This document shows, one piece after another, positions 1 through 12,249 of a stretch of 64,000 nucleotides of DNA. The notes beneath the pieces were generated by a model, which saw nothing but the letters and a program-made list of their open reading frames with translations, searched no databases and was not told the origin of the DNA. The translations under genes and the position numbers were made by a program. The stretch comes from Margaritispora aquatica. Lineage: Eukaryota > Ascomycota > Leotiomycetes > Helotiales > Discinellaceae. The DNA lies in NCBI GenBank assembly GCA_007644065.1, contig VJWN01000005.1:248001-312000 (forward strand). The letters are read 5' to 3'. Each line of letters opens with the position of its first letter. Positions within the stretch are counted from its first letter, which is position 1.

Positions 1-265
1 CTAGTTGTATTAAACATCTTAGTGTATTTAAAACCATACATGTTTGTTTTGCGTATCCCTACTAGCCCTCAGTTCGGCGCATGTTCTAAAGATGAGGCTT
101 ACTTGCTTCCACTGTGCCTGTGAAGATGTCTCCATACGGTGGGTATTCTACTCAGAATGGAAGAATCAGACTCAATTCAATGTAAGTGCTGATAACTTCC
201 AATAATCGCATTTAAGTCTAACATCGCCAAATGCACCACTTTGCCGTCTAATGCACTTTACATAT
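1..265. other. 3' flank of ECM29, no gene seen
   Basis: This edge of the window lies downstream of the ECM29 stop codon. I see no open reading frame or RNA gene in it. It probably holds the ECM29 3' UTR and part of the spacer to the next gene outside the window. Confidence 0.6.
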
Positions 266-3200
266 CTACTCATAACTCTCCAGCGCTTTCATCCCCCTAT
301 CAAGCACAGTCTGTACGCCAGGCGAGCGTTCATTCTTCCTCCCCTCCAAAAACAAGGCCATCATACTCGCCTTACACTCCCTCCTGCCTTCAGTAAACAA
401 ACCAAACACACCGGTCGCGAGTGACTTCACGATCATCTCTGCAGCTTCCGCTCGCTTTAGCCTGAGCGTCTCGTTGCCCGCACCACTGGCCACTTCAAGC
501 TGCTCGAAGAAGTTGGAAGCCAGTTTGTATTTTGAGGATCCTTGCGTGTGGGTCCGCTTACTGAGGCCTTCAAACAGGACTTTGGCGCGTTGGTAGAATG
601 TGAGTTTTGTCGCGACACTTACTTTGGTCGAGGCGATGATTTTGGTCATAAGGTCGAAGACTTTGGGGAGATGAGTGAGGGGAGAGGGGTCAAGGAATTT
701 GATGTTCACTGCTCTGAATATTGCTGAGACACCTGCTGTTACGGTTGTTGATTCTTGAGATTTCTCGGAACCTTTAGCGTCATCGGACGTGTCCATTTTA
801 TCATCTCCCGAATAGTCTTCAAGGATTGGGGCCTGGTATCTGTTAGCTACTGATTTTTATTACCGAGCGAGGAACTTACCACAATGTTGTAGACGTCCTC
901 AAACATATCAATGTCTGTCCGTGCTTCGCTGAACTCCCCAAGACTTGTAAATGCATGCGGACGATAAACATCGTTCTGTCGCTTAGCTTCACGAATAGCA
1001 ATTTTCTTCATCTGGGTAGCAATAGCAGGCTCTGCGTTCCATAATGACGATCCAGCTTTTGTAAACTTGACAAACGCGACCAGAACCTTTTCTTTGCCCT
1101 CGAATGTCTTCAAAGCCAGAGCCTTCTCTAAAGCTGGCCAGATCGCTGCTGCATTCGGGCGGCTTATCTCAGCACCCGACGATTCCACAACGTCAGCAAT
1201 GGTAAGGGCAGCCGTATGCTTTATAGTCCATTTTGGAGAATCTAGATACGATGTGGAAAGGGCGTTGATTTCTGGAGAGTAGAGAACTACAGCTCGCGAA
1301 CCACCAACGTTCTCGCTCCCTTCAAAATTTTAGCAAAGCATTATAGTGTCCAATCTGATATAGAAATGACTTACAGGTCTTCTCGAACTGCTCCTTGACG
1401 TGCGTGTCAAAGTCATGCTTTGCGAAAAACACGAAAGGCAAGAACTCAGCCGCCACTGAATTGAATCTATCTGTGGCAAATTTTGCAACTGCATATACAA
1501 GTTCTGCCGAAACTTGTCGCTTCGTCTCGTCTTCGGCTTTAAAGTACAAGCTCTGTGAGTACTGGGCCAGACGTAAGATTGCTTCGTCAGATGCTCCACG
1601 GGAAAGATAGCCAGCGGCTCTGGCGTACGAGACACTGACCGCGGCATTACGGTCCAGGACTGCCTTCTCCATAAGCTTTAGGAAGACATCGGCATATGGC
1701 TTGAACACAAAGGATCGCCTGGTGGCGAGGCTGACCAAGACGCCCGCAGCACCGATCTTCGAGGGAACTGCGATGTATGTCTTGATACCATTCTCCAGTC
1801 GAGGTACCAATTCCTTCATCGTGGGCTCATCAAGTAGATCCAGACAACGATCGATGCCCTCCATCAAAGGAGACTGTGCCACCGCCGAGGATCGATAGTT
1901 GTCTATTTTCTCCTTTGTGAGACCTTCCGCGTCACTTCCACCAGCTCTCAGGTACAGGTAGTCGATGCCTTCCATTTCTCCGACACTACTTAATAAATCA
2001 AGTAATTGTGTGACCAACTCTGGTATAAATGGGAGCAGTGGCTTGCCACCATGTTTAATAAGCTTCAGGATTGTGATGGCCGAGAAGACCTGCACATCTT
2101 TTGCTGCACTTTCGATGCCTTGGCTAGAAAGCAAGAAAGGTAGGACCTGCTTCAACATTGCTTGAGCATATTTCGATGACGTGCCAGCTTCGAGTTGTCG
2201 CACGAGGATGTTCGCCAAAGCCATACTAAGACTCAATGCTGCTTTGCGGACCGATCCTTTGATATCATCTAAGACCTTGAAGGCAGCACCCCATATATCT
2301 TGTAGATGTGCTTCGTATTTCTCAAACTCACGCTAGATCAAGTAAGCAATTGTGTATAAAATTATCTGACACAGTATGAAGAGAGCAGGTACTAACACCT
2401 TGAATGAGATCTGAGATAGCAGCACAACAAGCTTCTCGAGTTCGCCACTCCTTGCCCAATATACTCTTGAGCAAATCAGCCAAAATTGCCTCGAAGTTGT
2501 CGTTGATAGTGGCACTAGAATCTTTGACTAAAGCATCCCAAATATCGTTCATTGACCGTTGGACATTTGGATTAGGATCAAACCGATACCGATAGAGTTT
2601 GGGATATAGCTTGGGATCCACTTCAGACTCCGAGAGGATATTACTTAAACCAAATCGACCAAAGGCAGCTCTTGTTGACCAAGTTGCAGCGTTCGCTGCC
2701 AAAGACATGAACTTGTACACTAAACTCTGATCTCCGACCTCGTTAGCTAGATTCACGATGTCTTTGTACGACGTGACAGAATCCCCTCCGCCTGTTGGAA
2801 GAGCACCGGGCTCAAAGAGTTCAGTATCGTCATCTACCTTAAGTCGGGTGCTTGAACTCGAGCCGGTGAAAGACTGGACAAGATCAGCGACCAACTTCTC
2901 TCGCAATTCTTTGTCTCCACGCTCGTATACGAGACTCAAACCCCGAGAAGCAGTCTCTTGCACCAGATCATCTCTGGCAGAGAGAAGTCCCATGAACGCT
3001 CCTTGACAGTGCCTCAACCGAGCTTGGAACTCTGGCAGATGTCCTGAATTTGAAATCAAGGAGAAGAGCCATATGCCTGAAGCTTTCTTGAGAGATGGTT
3101 TGGGTGTTTTGCAATCTTCCAATAGTTTCTGAATCACAGCTTCCAGGGTTTCATGGCGCTTCAGACGTCCAACATATGAGCCCTCGACATCTACAGCCAG

Positions 3201-6121
3201 TGGAAGAACATCCGATTCCCAGCAAGCACTCAGACAGCTAAGCGCTTCTCCAACAGAGAAATGAATTTCTGCTTGCTTGAGTTCAAAGAGACCATAAAGG
3301 CTCTGAAGTACAGAAGAAAGAGGACTATCAGTACCGTCATCAAATATTATAGACAATCGGCCTAATGCTGTGATTGCCTTTTCATTGCCCTTTTTGGCAT
3401 CCTCAGTCAGCAGTGTTATGATGCCTGCTGCCTTCTTGGGGGACTTCTCCAGTTGGGCCAAGGTAATCACCTGGGAGGCGCCCATATTGCCTATTGCGCT
3501 GAGGACAGCCTCTTTGGTAGATGCATTTTTCGAACCAATAAATATCTCCAATATTGTAGAGATAACTTGTTCAATGGACTCATCCTCCAAGACATCTGCT
3601 CTTCCATAATATGAGGCTCGACTAGTAACAAAACCGAGGGCTAAGATGCAGCCATGAATTTTGTTGGCTTCTGCTCCAACAGCAGTCTCCCATTGTGCAA
3701 CATCTGTGCTAAGAGATTTAATCTGTTCCACAACAACCGATTTACTATTGATTGGATGTGAAGCTAGAATGCCGAAAGCCTGTGCCGCGAGGAAGCGAGT
3801 TTCAACGTTGTTCGATCTGACAGAAGGCAATAACTCGAAAGCTCTATCAGCGAGTTTGCTGATGACTTTACTTGGAGTGACCGAAGCGACATCAACGAAG
3901 CACTTAGCACAATCGGCAAGGCCATTTCCATCTTTTCGAAGCATGCCTTCAAAAGCAGAGGTGAGATATGTAAGGAGTGCCTCTGCATCAACCGATCTAA
4001 CATAGTCTTTTATTATCTCCCGAGCCTGTTTGTCAGAACGGAAGAGGACGTCCAATTGACGTTCCCAATCGGCATCAATAGTGAGAGGGTTTTCCGATTT
4101 CTCCAAAGCTGTCATGAACAGCATTCGTCGGCAGTAATTGACGGCATACGGAAAGGCACTGATCTTTGTTCCAGCGAAGTTTCCAAATACTGAAACAGAA
4201 TCTACATCCATTCCAGTCTTCATCGAATTGGCAATGCTTGCGTTCTCAAGCATGCTTTTTGAAGTGAAGAATACTTCAATCATTTCTTTCCACTTTGGTA
4301 AAGTGATCGATGCAGATGCGCCGCTTGCATTTAGAATCTTGTACCAGTATGGATCCTAGTTCCAAGAATTAGGACTTAACAATACTTCGTAAATCTAGTG
4401 CCCAAAAAACTTACAAGACCCTTCTTCCCTTCTTCTACGACATCACTTCGCTCGTCTGATCGCCCTCCAAGTGCAAGGATATCAATCCATCTGCCAACAA
4501 TATCACTGTACTCGAGACACCTGTTTGCCCATCTCACTGTTGCAAAACGTGCACTGCGAACAATACCCTTCTCGGCATCAGTCTCGGAAGCATTTGCTTG
4601 CACCATATACTTAAGCAATAGCAGACGAAGCTCATCTCTTAGTTCTTGCTCAAGCGGCGGCGCAAATGTGATGAGTAAACTCGAAAGGGCACCTTCGATG
4701 CTCACAACTATCGAATCTGAGGAAGCATCTTCAGCTAATGACCTGAAGAGCCACTTCACCAGCGATAGCTCTTTTTCAAGAACTGTAGATGGAGTAGATT
4801 TCGCTAATGAGCCTAGAGTCTCATATGCCAAGGCTCTCAAGGTCGCGGCATCTGAGGACTTATCATGAGGAACAGGCCATCCCTGGTCCTCGATATAACT
4901 TTGCAGAAAGCCAACAAGTTGAGGCGCAATGAAAGCGAGGTCCTTCTTTGAACCAATCCTTGACACCCAATTCATGTAATTGAACAAAGCGCTTCTGAAT
5001 TTCGCAGTCTCTAGACCTTTGGCAGGCATATTTGTATTGTCATCCGGCTGAAGTGCTTCTTGTACAATTCGAACAACCTTTTCTGGGAATGTCGTTGACA
5101 CTGCAGATTTAGTCAGAAGGATGAGCAGCTTTGTTTGTAAAGCTGGTTTAAGAGTGAAGTAAGTCTCTAACAGATTTTTTATCATGTCTGAGTTCTCTGT
5201 GGACATTGTCGACCTCTTCAATAAGTCGTCACCAGAACCCGAAATTCTGGAATTGGAATCCCCAGACGCAAATAAAGCAGCTAAAAAGCGCTCCTCGTCA
5301 GTGAAAGCACCGCTAGTCAAGAATGCGAGTACACAAATTTTAGTCTGTGTTAAATTAAGCCCTTCGTCTGCAGTCGGATCCCATGCCTCGGCCTTTCCAT
5401 TCAAAGTCAAAAATTGGTATTCGGCAACAGTAAGTCCAGGACAAGTCATTCCTGTAACGTACTGGCGTATCACCGCTAGAAGCATAAGTTTGGCAAACCA
5501 AGATGCCACAAATGCGGCATCCTCTGGGTGCGTATCAAGTCCAAGAGTTTGTCGCAGCTCTGTATCTTCTTTGCTCCCACGAGGAGGAATTCGAAGCCTG
5601 GGTAATAACCGAAGGAATAGATTGAACATGGTTGCACATGTTGGCTTCCCAGCATCTTTTGACAACCCATGTAAAAGGGTTGGGAGTAAGTCCATTTGTT
5701 CCTGACATAAATTAGATTGGTCGATAATATTCCACAAAACTTCTTACAGAAGATGATAATTTCCCCACACTCTGCTGAATAAACATGAGGTCAAAATGTC
5801 GAATCATAGCAGAGTCCGGGTTCTCTTTATACTGCTTTAGCAGCGCCGCAACAGGAAGAACAATATTCTGGTTTCCACTCAAACGGACTTTGACATGCTG
5901 ACAGACAGACATAACCTTTCTATGTCAATAAATGATACCAGGTCACGTGAAAGCATAGGGTGTCTGACCTTGTTCCGTACGGTTGCATGTTCGCTCCCAA
6001 GCTTCAATAACAGAGGCGCTAGGTAGGGCTTCAAAATGCTTTCTAATTTGTCGTCACCTGCGAGCGCAATACGCATCTCGACTTTGCCACAGAGCTCTAG
6101 CTCTCTAGCTTCGGTCGACAT
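266..6121 (-). CDS. ECM29: Proteasome adaptor/scaffold protein ECM29
   Basis: Large HEAT-repeat protein that tethers the 19S regulatory particle to the 20S core and takes part in proteasome quality control (family knowledge). The N-terminus MSTEARELELCGKVEMRIAL, followed by a LEXXLKPYLAPLLLKL-like stretch, is the Ecm29 signature, and helical HEAT repeats continue to the end. I count eight exons. Exon 1 is 5969-6121 and exon 2 begins at 5915. Further introns lie near 5715-5745, 4357-4415, 2333-2400, 1320-1375 and 835-885. Start is the ATG at 6121, since upstream in-frame residues (from 6160) do not resemble the family. The protein is about 1,800 residues, as usual for the family. An acidic/serine-threonine linker (MDTSDDAKGSEKSQES) opens the last exon, before the final repeats. 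No frameshift is seen. Confidence 0.9.
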
Positions 6122-6794
6122 GTTGTAGTTGATGCGAGAATGCGAAAGGAAAATGGGCAAAGTTGGGGCATGAGAACATCAAGGTAAAAGTGCAAATGGA
6201 GAAGTAAGAGTGAATTAGTAAAAGGACAATCGTTGCTAGGCAAATAGTGAATTACGAAACGTCCAAATTATGTGTTGACGTTGCCTTCGTGCCTGCTCTT
6301 TCGCCTTCTATTTTGGCCTATGCTGGGTCACGGTGAATAATTCTTCCGACCCGTGACATACAAGTTATCTCAAGGCCATCATCAGCTTCGGACCAGCATC
6401 AAATTCGAACGTTAAAGTCTCACTCCCAAAGGAATCTTTGTGGGCCTTGCTCGTCACATCATACAATCGCTATGTGAGTATACATGGCTCTAACAATCAT
6501 TCGATACTAAAATTCCACACATTTGCATTGGTCCTTTTCAAATAGCAGTATCGTGAAGATGATTCTCGGTAATGTTTGACTAATTGAGTTTATTCACTAC
6601 CTTCTTGTGATTGTGTAGTGGTTGGATTACACCACATTCATGGAGTCATTTGAGGATCTAAGAATCCTGATTAGCATCAACTCCGGCTTCAGCTTCAGGT
6701 CAACACCACACGTAGCTAGCTCCATATTAAGCTGCAATACGATTGAATACCGACTTCGAGTATTCCTAGTAAATCTTTTCGTACTATCAGGGCA
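6122..6794. promoter_or_regulatory. Spacer: ECM29 promoter and 3' region of the TF gene
   Basis: The ECM29 start (6121, minus) and the end of the next minus-strand gene (6795) leave about 670 bp. It must hold the ECM29 promoter and the 3' end region of the transcription factor's own locus boundary. The short open frame at 6622-6900 overlaps the transcription factor's last exon antisense and has no recognisable product. Confidence 0.45.
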
Positions 6795-9555
6795 CTACAG
6801 TCCAGTGATGATCAGCCTCTGCCCACTCAGCTCCAGCTCTTCTACCCAATCGACCGAAGTGGCAAGCCCTGTGCGCATTACCGCAGCATGTTGCTTTTGA
6901 TAAATGGCTTCCAATAAATTCCTCACACTTTCCAATCCTCCTCCATAACTAAATGGTTCGACAGCCGTGATCAGATTCATCGCCAATTCCTTCTCTGCCT
7001 GTATGGTTGTGAAAACACCTGCGAGGAAGAGAGGTAACACGACGAAGCGGACTTCGGTTTGGACTCGAGACAAAACAAGACCAGCTGCATGCAGAATCTC
7101 CCTCGAACATCTACTAACATTTATCTTCGCCACGTTAGCACTTGGTTCGATGTCTACCAAGAGAATAGAATATTTGTAGCCTCAACTTACATAAAAGTCT
7201 GGGACTGGATCCTGAAGTTGACCAGGATACATGCTTGTATATGTGTATAAAGTACAAGCGCGAAGCATGAGATATGCCTAAATCAATCAGCATACGCAAT
7301 TTTCTATCACAAACAAAATACAAACATGTTGAACCCAAGCAAAAGCTCGGGGTGGCAATCCTTCCAACGAATTCAACCATACCCAGTACTCAGGAAATTG
7401 AACCTGTATTCTCGATCTTGTGTCTTCTATGGTCTGCAGAAGAACTCGGACGCTCATACGACAGTTCAAGCGATATTCCGCTTCATCGATGTCTTGGTTT
7501 GGGCTCCTGAAGATTCGTTCGCCCTCTAAGCGAAGATTGCGCGCTGTTTGTCCAATGTGCAACGCCAGTAGTAGTATTTCTTGATTGAGATGCAGGAGGG
7601 TTGGGAAATAAGCCTGCTCTTCTGATTTGATGAGATGATCTTGATTGAAATTGAATGCGTCAAAGTTTGAGCCCATTGCTGGGACCATGTTATTCTCCAA
7701 CAGGGCTTCTGCGAATGATCCATTTCCCGTCGTGCTTAAAAGTGCGTATATGTCAACACAAAATACGCTGAACACAACAAAGTCGTAAGGTTCTTCTGGT
7801 TGTGCTTGTCTTCGTAACATGAATATCCTCAAAAGTTGGTCGCTGTGATGCTGGAACATGTTTGATTCTCGACTTCCGGCGGTGGCAATCTATATCGTAC
7901 ATCAGTGTGTTGCAGTATTTTAAACAAACTACCTAAATAATGGGGAACAACCTAGTGTGGCAGCACTTTTCACATAAAGAAAAACTCACTTCGTAGAGCA
8001 GCAGAACGTAGTGACACAAAAATGCGCCATCAGAATATGAATCCTCTGGAATCTGGAGAGTTTCCTTTAATGCAGGAATCACTTTTTGATAGTGTTCCAA
8101 AGCATCGGCAGTCTGAATGTGATTTTTCTGGGCAAGACTGAGCGCGCTCAGAGCCATCATTGCATGATATAGCTACCAAATATTAGCATGCGTATGCATA
8201 GGCTTTAGTAGAGGTCTTACTCCGGGATATGTCCTCGCCTGGGATTCAAACACATCTTCCTCTAGCCCGAATCGTTGTTGCCCTGTCAAGCGAGACGATA
8301 TTGATGCTCGATAATGGCGAAGCAAGTCAGAATCTCTGCCACCAGCTTGTGCAACGTCTAGCATTGACATGAATTGCTGACTGGTATGCATCGAATTGCC
8401 GTGTACCATAGGATAGGAACCTCGACGTAACTTCAAAATATCAGTAAATAATCTAACGCTTCCGGATAAAAACTTGAAGTGATCTGGTGAAGTGATCGCA
8501 TTTCACAAGTTTACAGCTCAATCGGGACAGGTTGTATTTGTATACATACCTCTGTCTCCTTGTACGATGAAGGAGACGTCGAAAGATTCTCCGATCGACT
8601 ATAACTTGAGATTACTTGGTCTCTTTTCCCTGCATCTCCTGGCTCTTCAAAGGTCTTTAAAATTATTATATCAGGATCCTCAATCTTCGGACATGAATGG
8701 CTGAGACGGCTTTGCGAACTTGGTCCGCTCGCAGGGGTCGAGTTTTCGGTTCGATATTCTGGCAAGAACGCGAAGCTTTCTGGATTTGCCAGCACATAGT
8801 AGGACCCAGGTCCTCTGGCTTCTGCCTTCTTCTCTCGCTCTTCGTCGGTCGTCAATGATCGGAAAGGTGGGAGTAAATCTTCGTCATTTGAACCATATCG
8901 AGCATCCCGACTTGATGCGCTTGCCTCAGCTACAGAAATCAGCTTCGTTCCGTTCCCTGTACAACAACATAAATTCTGAAGTGTACATATCCTTTGGTTC
9001 CTTCAAAGACCCGCCCATATTCGATTCCTACTCGAGTAAGGTATCGCTGCAGAGGAGTTACTTACGATCCCAAATAGTACTCCCACAAGTAGATACATCC
9101 TGCTGCATGCGCTCCAAAATTCTGGGAGTGTCGTCTCTGAACGCCAGTCGTGGATTGTAATCACTAACTGGATTAGCAAGCCGATGTGTGCAGAGTGTGA
9201 AAATACCAATACCAAACATGACCCAGGCGTACACATTGCTACGTATATCAGCTTCGTTCTCTATAGTCGATACTGAAAATTTACCCCACACGCTGGACGC
9301 AGCTCATCGCACTTGACTTTCCTCGTCCTACATGTCCTAAAACTCCATCAGCACTTAACCGGATTAAAGATCGAGCAGTGCATACCAGCATCCACTTCTC
9401 GAACGGGGAGGCAGTCTGTTCTTCTTTACTTCTCCACTGATTAGTGTCGGATTTGGTATTGCCGTGCTTAGTTGCACTACTTCGTTTTCCTGCTTTGGAG
9501 CTATGGTTGGAAGTCGAGCATGTTGTCCAGCCGACTCGCGGCGTCGACCTTGCAT
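6795..9555 (-). CDS. Zn2Cys6 fungal transcription factor (Fungal_trans_2-like)
   Basis: Nuclear DNA-binding regulator, target unknown. The finger reads [29 protein letters not shown], a complete C-X2-C-X6-C-X6-C-X2-C-X6-C, followed by DYNPRLAFRDDTPRILERM, a typical fungal sequel. It is spliced from four exons: 9386-9555, 9285-9336 (52 nt), 9213-9238 (26 nt) and one starting at 9163. The last finger cysteine codon is itself split by an intron. Downstream exons give LTTDEEREKKAEARGPGSYY then a long helical domain (exons near 8180-8860, 7990-8170, 7300-7860 and 6795-7160) resembling the Fungal_trans_2 regulatory domain. Start is placed at the ATG at 9555; upstream in-frame sequence is not family-like. 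There is no neighbouring pathway that would suggest a target, although the methyltransferase/monooxygenase pair is 3 kb away. Confidence 0.82.
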
Positions 9556-12249
9556 TTGCAAAGTGGTCGACCAGTTCTCGAATGAGACAGCATACGGTCC
9601 TTACTACTAATATTATGGGATACTCAAAACACTGAGCTCTCGTAAGTTTCTTCTGATTCCAATGTAGAGGGCAAGGTGAATATTGCTGAAGCAGCAACAA
9701 CGACTTAGAGTGTGAGGTATTAAAGAGCCATCTGAGATTAAACATAATGAGAATCTTTGCAGACCCTCCAAGCTCTTGTAAAGAGCCATGATGCAACCAA
9801 ATCGATCCAGGAACAAGTGCTGAAGAGTATTCAAGCCTCGATGAAGGGAGCTATGCAACTCGCGGCCTATGCCGACAGAGCGAACATTGGTAGCCCCCCG
9901 CCCTTAGGGTAGCGGCTCACGACTACTTTGATGACTAGGATAGCTTAAATCATGGCGAATCTCATCCCAAATACAGCCCTGTACTGGCTTAGCTTTCAGC
10001 TTGGAGTGACAAAACTAAGCTGAAGTCATAATAAGTATCCGGGATGCGCAAACAAGCAGAATAAAATTCTTACTGTCGTAAGCATGTGTTCGAGAATTCC
10101 CAATACTTCTGGGCCCCTTCACAGTGATCAAAGCCAAAACCATTGAAATTCAAACGAGGTTTGCGGCCACTTGACTGGCTATCCGAGAAAAATAAGAATG
10201 CACCCATTCTGTAAATGTTGGCCTTCAGACAAGTCTCGAGCTATGCAACCCATAATAGGGGTCCAACTGGCAGCATTCGGCCCTTTCGGACGTATTATTT
10301 ATTTGGCATTTATGCTGCTGGCATCCTACCGAGCTAATGTAGCATGTGGCGCACATCCTTCTCTAGAAAGATGACGACGGCTAAGAACCTTTCCAGAGAA
10401 GACATCTAAAAGCTTGAGGACACCAGAGGTTTCCTAGATAATACCGGTAGCGCGCCAACTAGTTTCACCTTCACCACCTTACTCATATAAGACAAACTCC
10501 GCGTCAATTGATGGTACCAGCTTGCACATACAAGTAGCTTCTCCGCTACAACTTCAGCCGCCGGGCGTGAAAGTAAGTACCCCTATGATACGAGGCAATG
10601 GACATTCATACAGTGATGACTTGACCTTTCCTCAGCTAATCAATATGGCATCCATAGCTCTGAGAATCGCAAGCAGTCATCTTGAAAGCGCAAGCTTGTA
10701 CTGTATCAGGATATAATAATAATGTAATTTCCAATTGTAAGGACATGCTTACTAGGTGGCGTAGAAATTTTGCTTCAGCCAAGCACCCAAATCGTATTTA
10801 AATCCAATATCGTAAGGCGATTGGCGTTTCCTAGCTCTGCCAGATAGATCTTGCATGCTATGCCAACAGAGTGTGTGCATGAGAGGGGGCACTGAAAGTG
10901 GTCGTCGGTCGTCCTAGGCTTTCCCAACCTACTGGGTCGTTACCGTAAAAGGCCGACTAGTTTTGCCGTTTGAACCCTGCATTCAAAATCTGTTGGTCAT
11001 TGGTTGATCTGACGGTTTGGATTGAGCACTAAAATGGGCGAGCATTTCAGCGCTCGGGAATATCCCATATGCCAGGAGAGGTGGACACCGAGGAGCGGAC
11101 AACGTCTAGACTCACAGCTGAGATTTTCAGTTTACAAATACTTGAGATTATCACCTCGCAAGGCTACGGAAGGTATCTGTCATAGTGACACGTATGATAT
11201 TGCATTATTTGTATAAAATTGAACCCTATACCTGCTTTCATCTAGCCTTTGACACATACATTGATAGAGAGAAAGCGACACACCTGTCTATCGGCTATGG
11301 ACTTTCCATGTCTCGCACTCTATCGAGCGATGAAGGTGATTGTGCTTGTCTTGCTCGGTTGTTAGAGAAGAGATCTTCAAAGAGTGGTTGCCATGAAGAC
11401 ATCTGTGTGTGTTGTGAGCAGCGTCGTAAAAGTATGGATTTTGTTTCAATATGTTCATTTCAGTCAATGTAGTCGTGATGTCCTTGCTGAGTGATAAGAT
11501 ATGGAAAGGGCTTGGTCAATGAAAATGCAAACGGACTCTAGATTCGAAATTGAGACCCAAGATTTAATACTTGCATTTATTCGCCCAATATCAATTTACA
11601 TGATTTTCTTCGACTATAAAGAAATTCTAGCGGTAGTGGCGAAATGTCCTGAGCCAATATCGTCAGTTCTGTGATGTTTCTGCTTTCTGGTTCATCACAA
11701 CCCTCAATGTTGAATGACTACAGCACAATTACAGTGGAATTTGAAACCGTTATCCTGCTATCATTTTTCGTAAATAAAGCATCAACCACAGTGATAAGTA
11801 TGAACTCATCCGACACCAAACTCTCAGCCTTCGAAATTGAGCAGTTGGCCGCATTGATCCTGCCATGATGCATGCCCAAGGAAAATGCACCAGCGTCAGT
11901 CGAATAAACATCCCTATATTCATCTTTTCGGTATGTTTTGGTGCAAATATCACCTAGAAGCCTAGACAGGGCATTCTCCTCCAAACCTTTGTTCCTCAAC
12001 TTCCTCAAGCAGCTATGATTAAATCGTAAACTAAGAGGTAGATCTATACACGCCGTACAAAATACAGATCCAACACCAGTCCCTGGTAGCAATCAGCGCA
12101 GAGAAATGGCAACGGTAGAACAAGTAGACCGAGTTATTCTAGGGATCTTACCAACACCAGCTTAACACACAGCAAGATTCGAATCGGACGCTTTTGACAT
12201 CTATTGAGCCTAACCAAACATACAGGTCCCCGGACTCTATCAGGACGAA
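9556..12249. other. Gene-poor 2.7 kb region
   Basis: No convincing gene. Open frames at 10171-10374, 10522-10716, 11022-11216 and 11185-11472 are short and I recognise none. The longest minus-strand frame, 11718-12092 (124 codons), is closed upstream by a stop. Its only ATG-initiated part is short (around SLGMHHGRINA), and I could not extend it through an upstream intron. The region contains the promoter of the Zn2Cys6 gene on its left side. Decayed coding sequence is possible but not shown. Confidence 0.5.

Noticed and set aside
11718..12092. 124-codon minus-strand gene
   Set aside because: The upstream part has no ATG, an in-frame stop lies directly before it, and an upstream exon could not be joined in frame.
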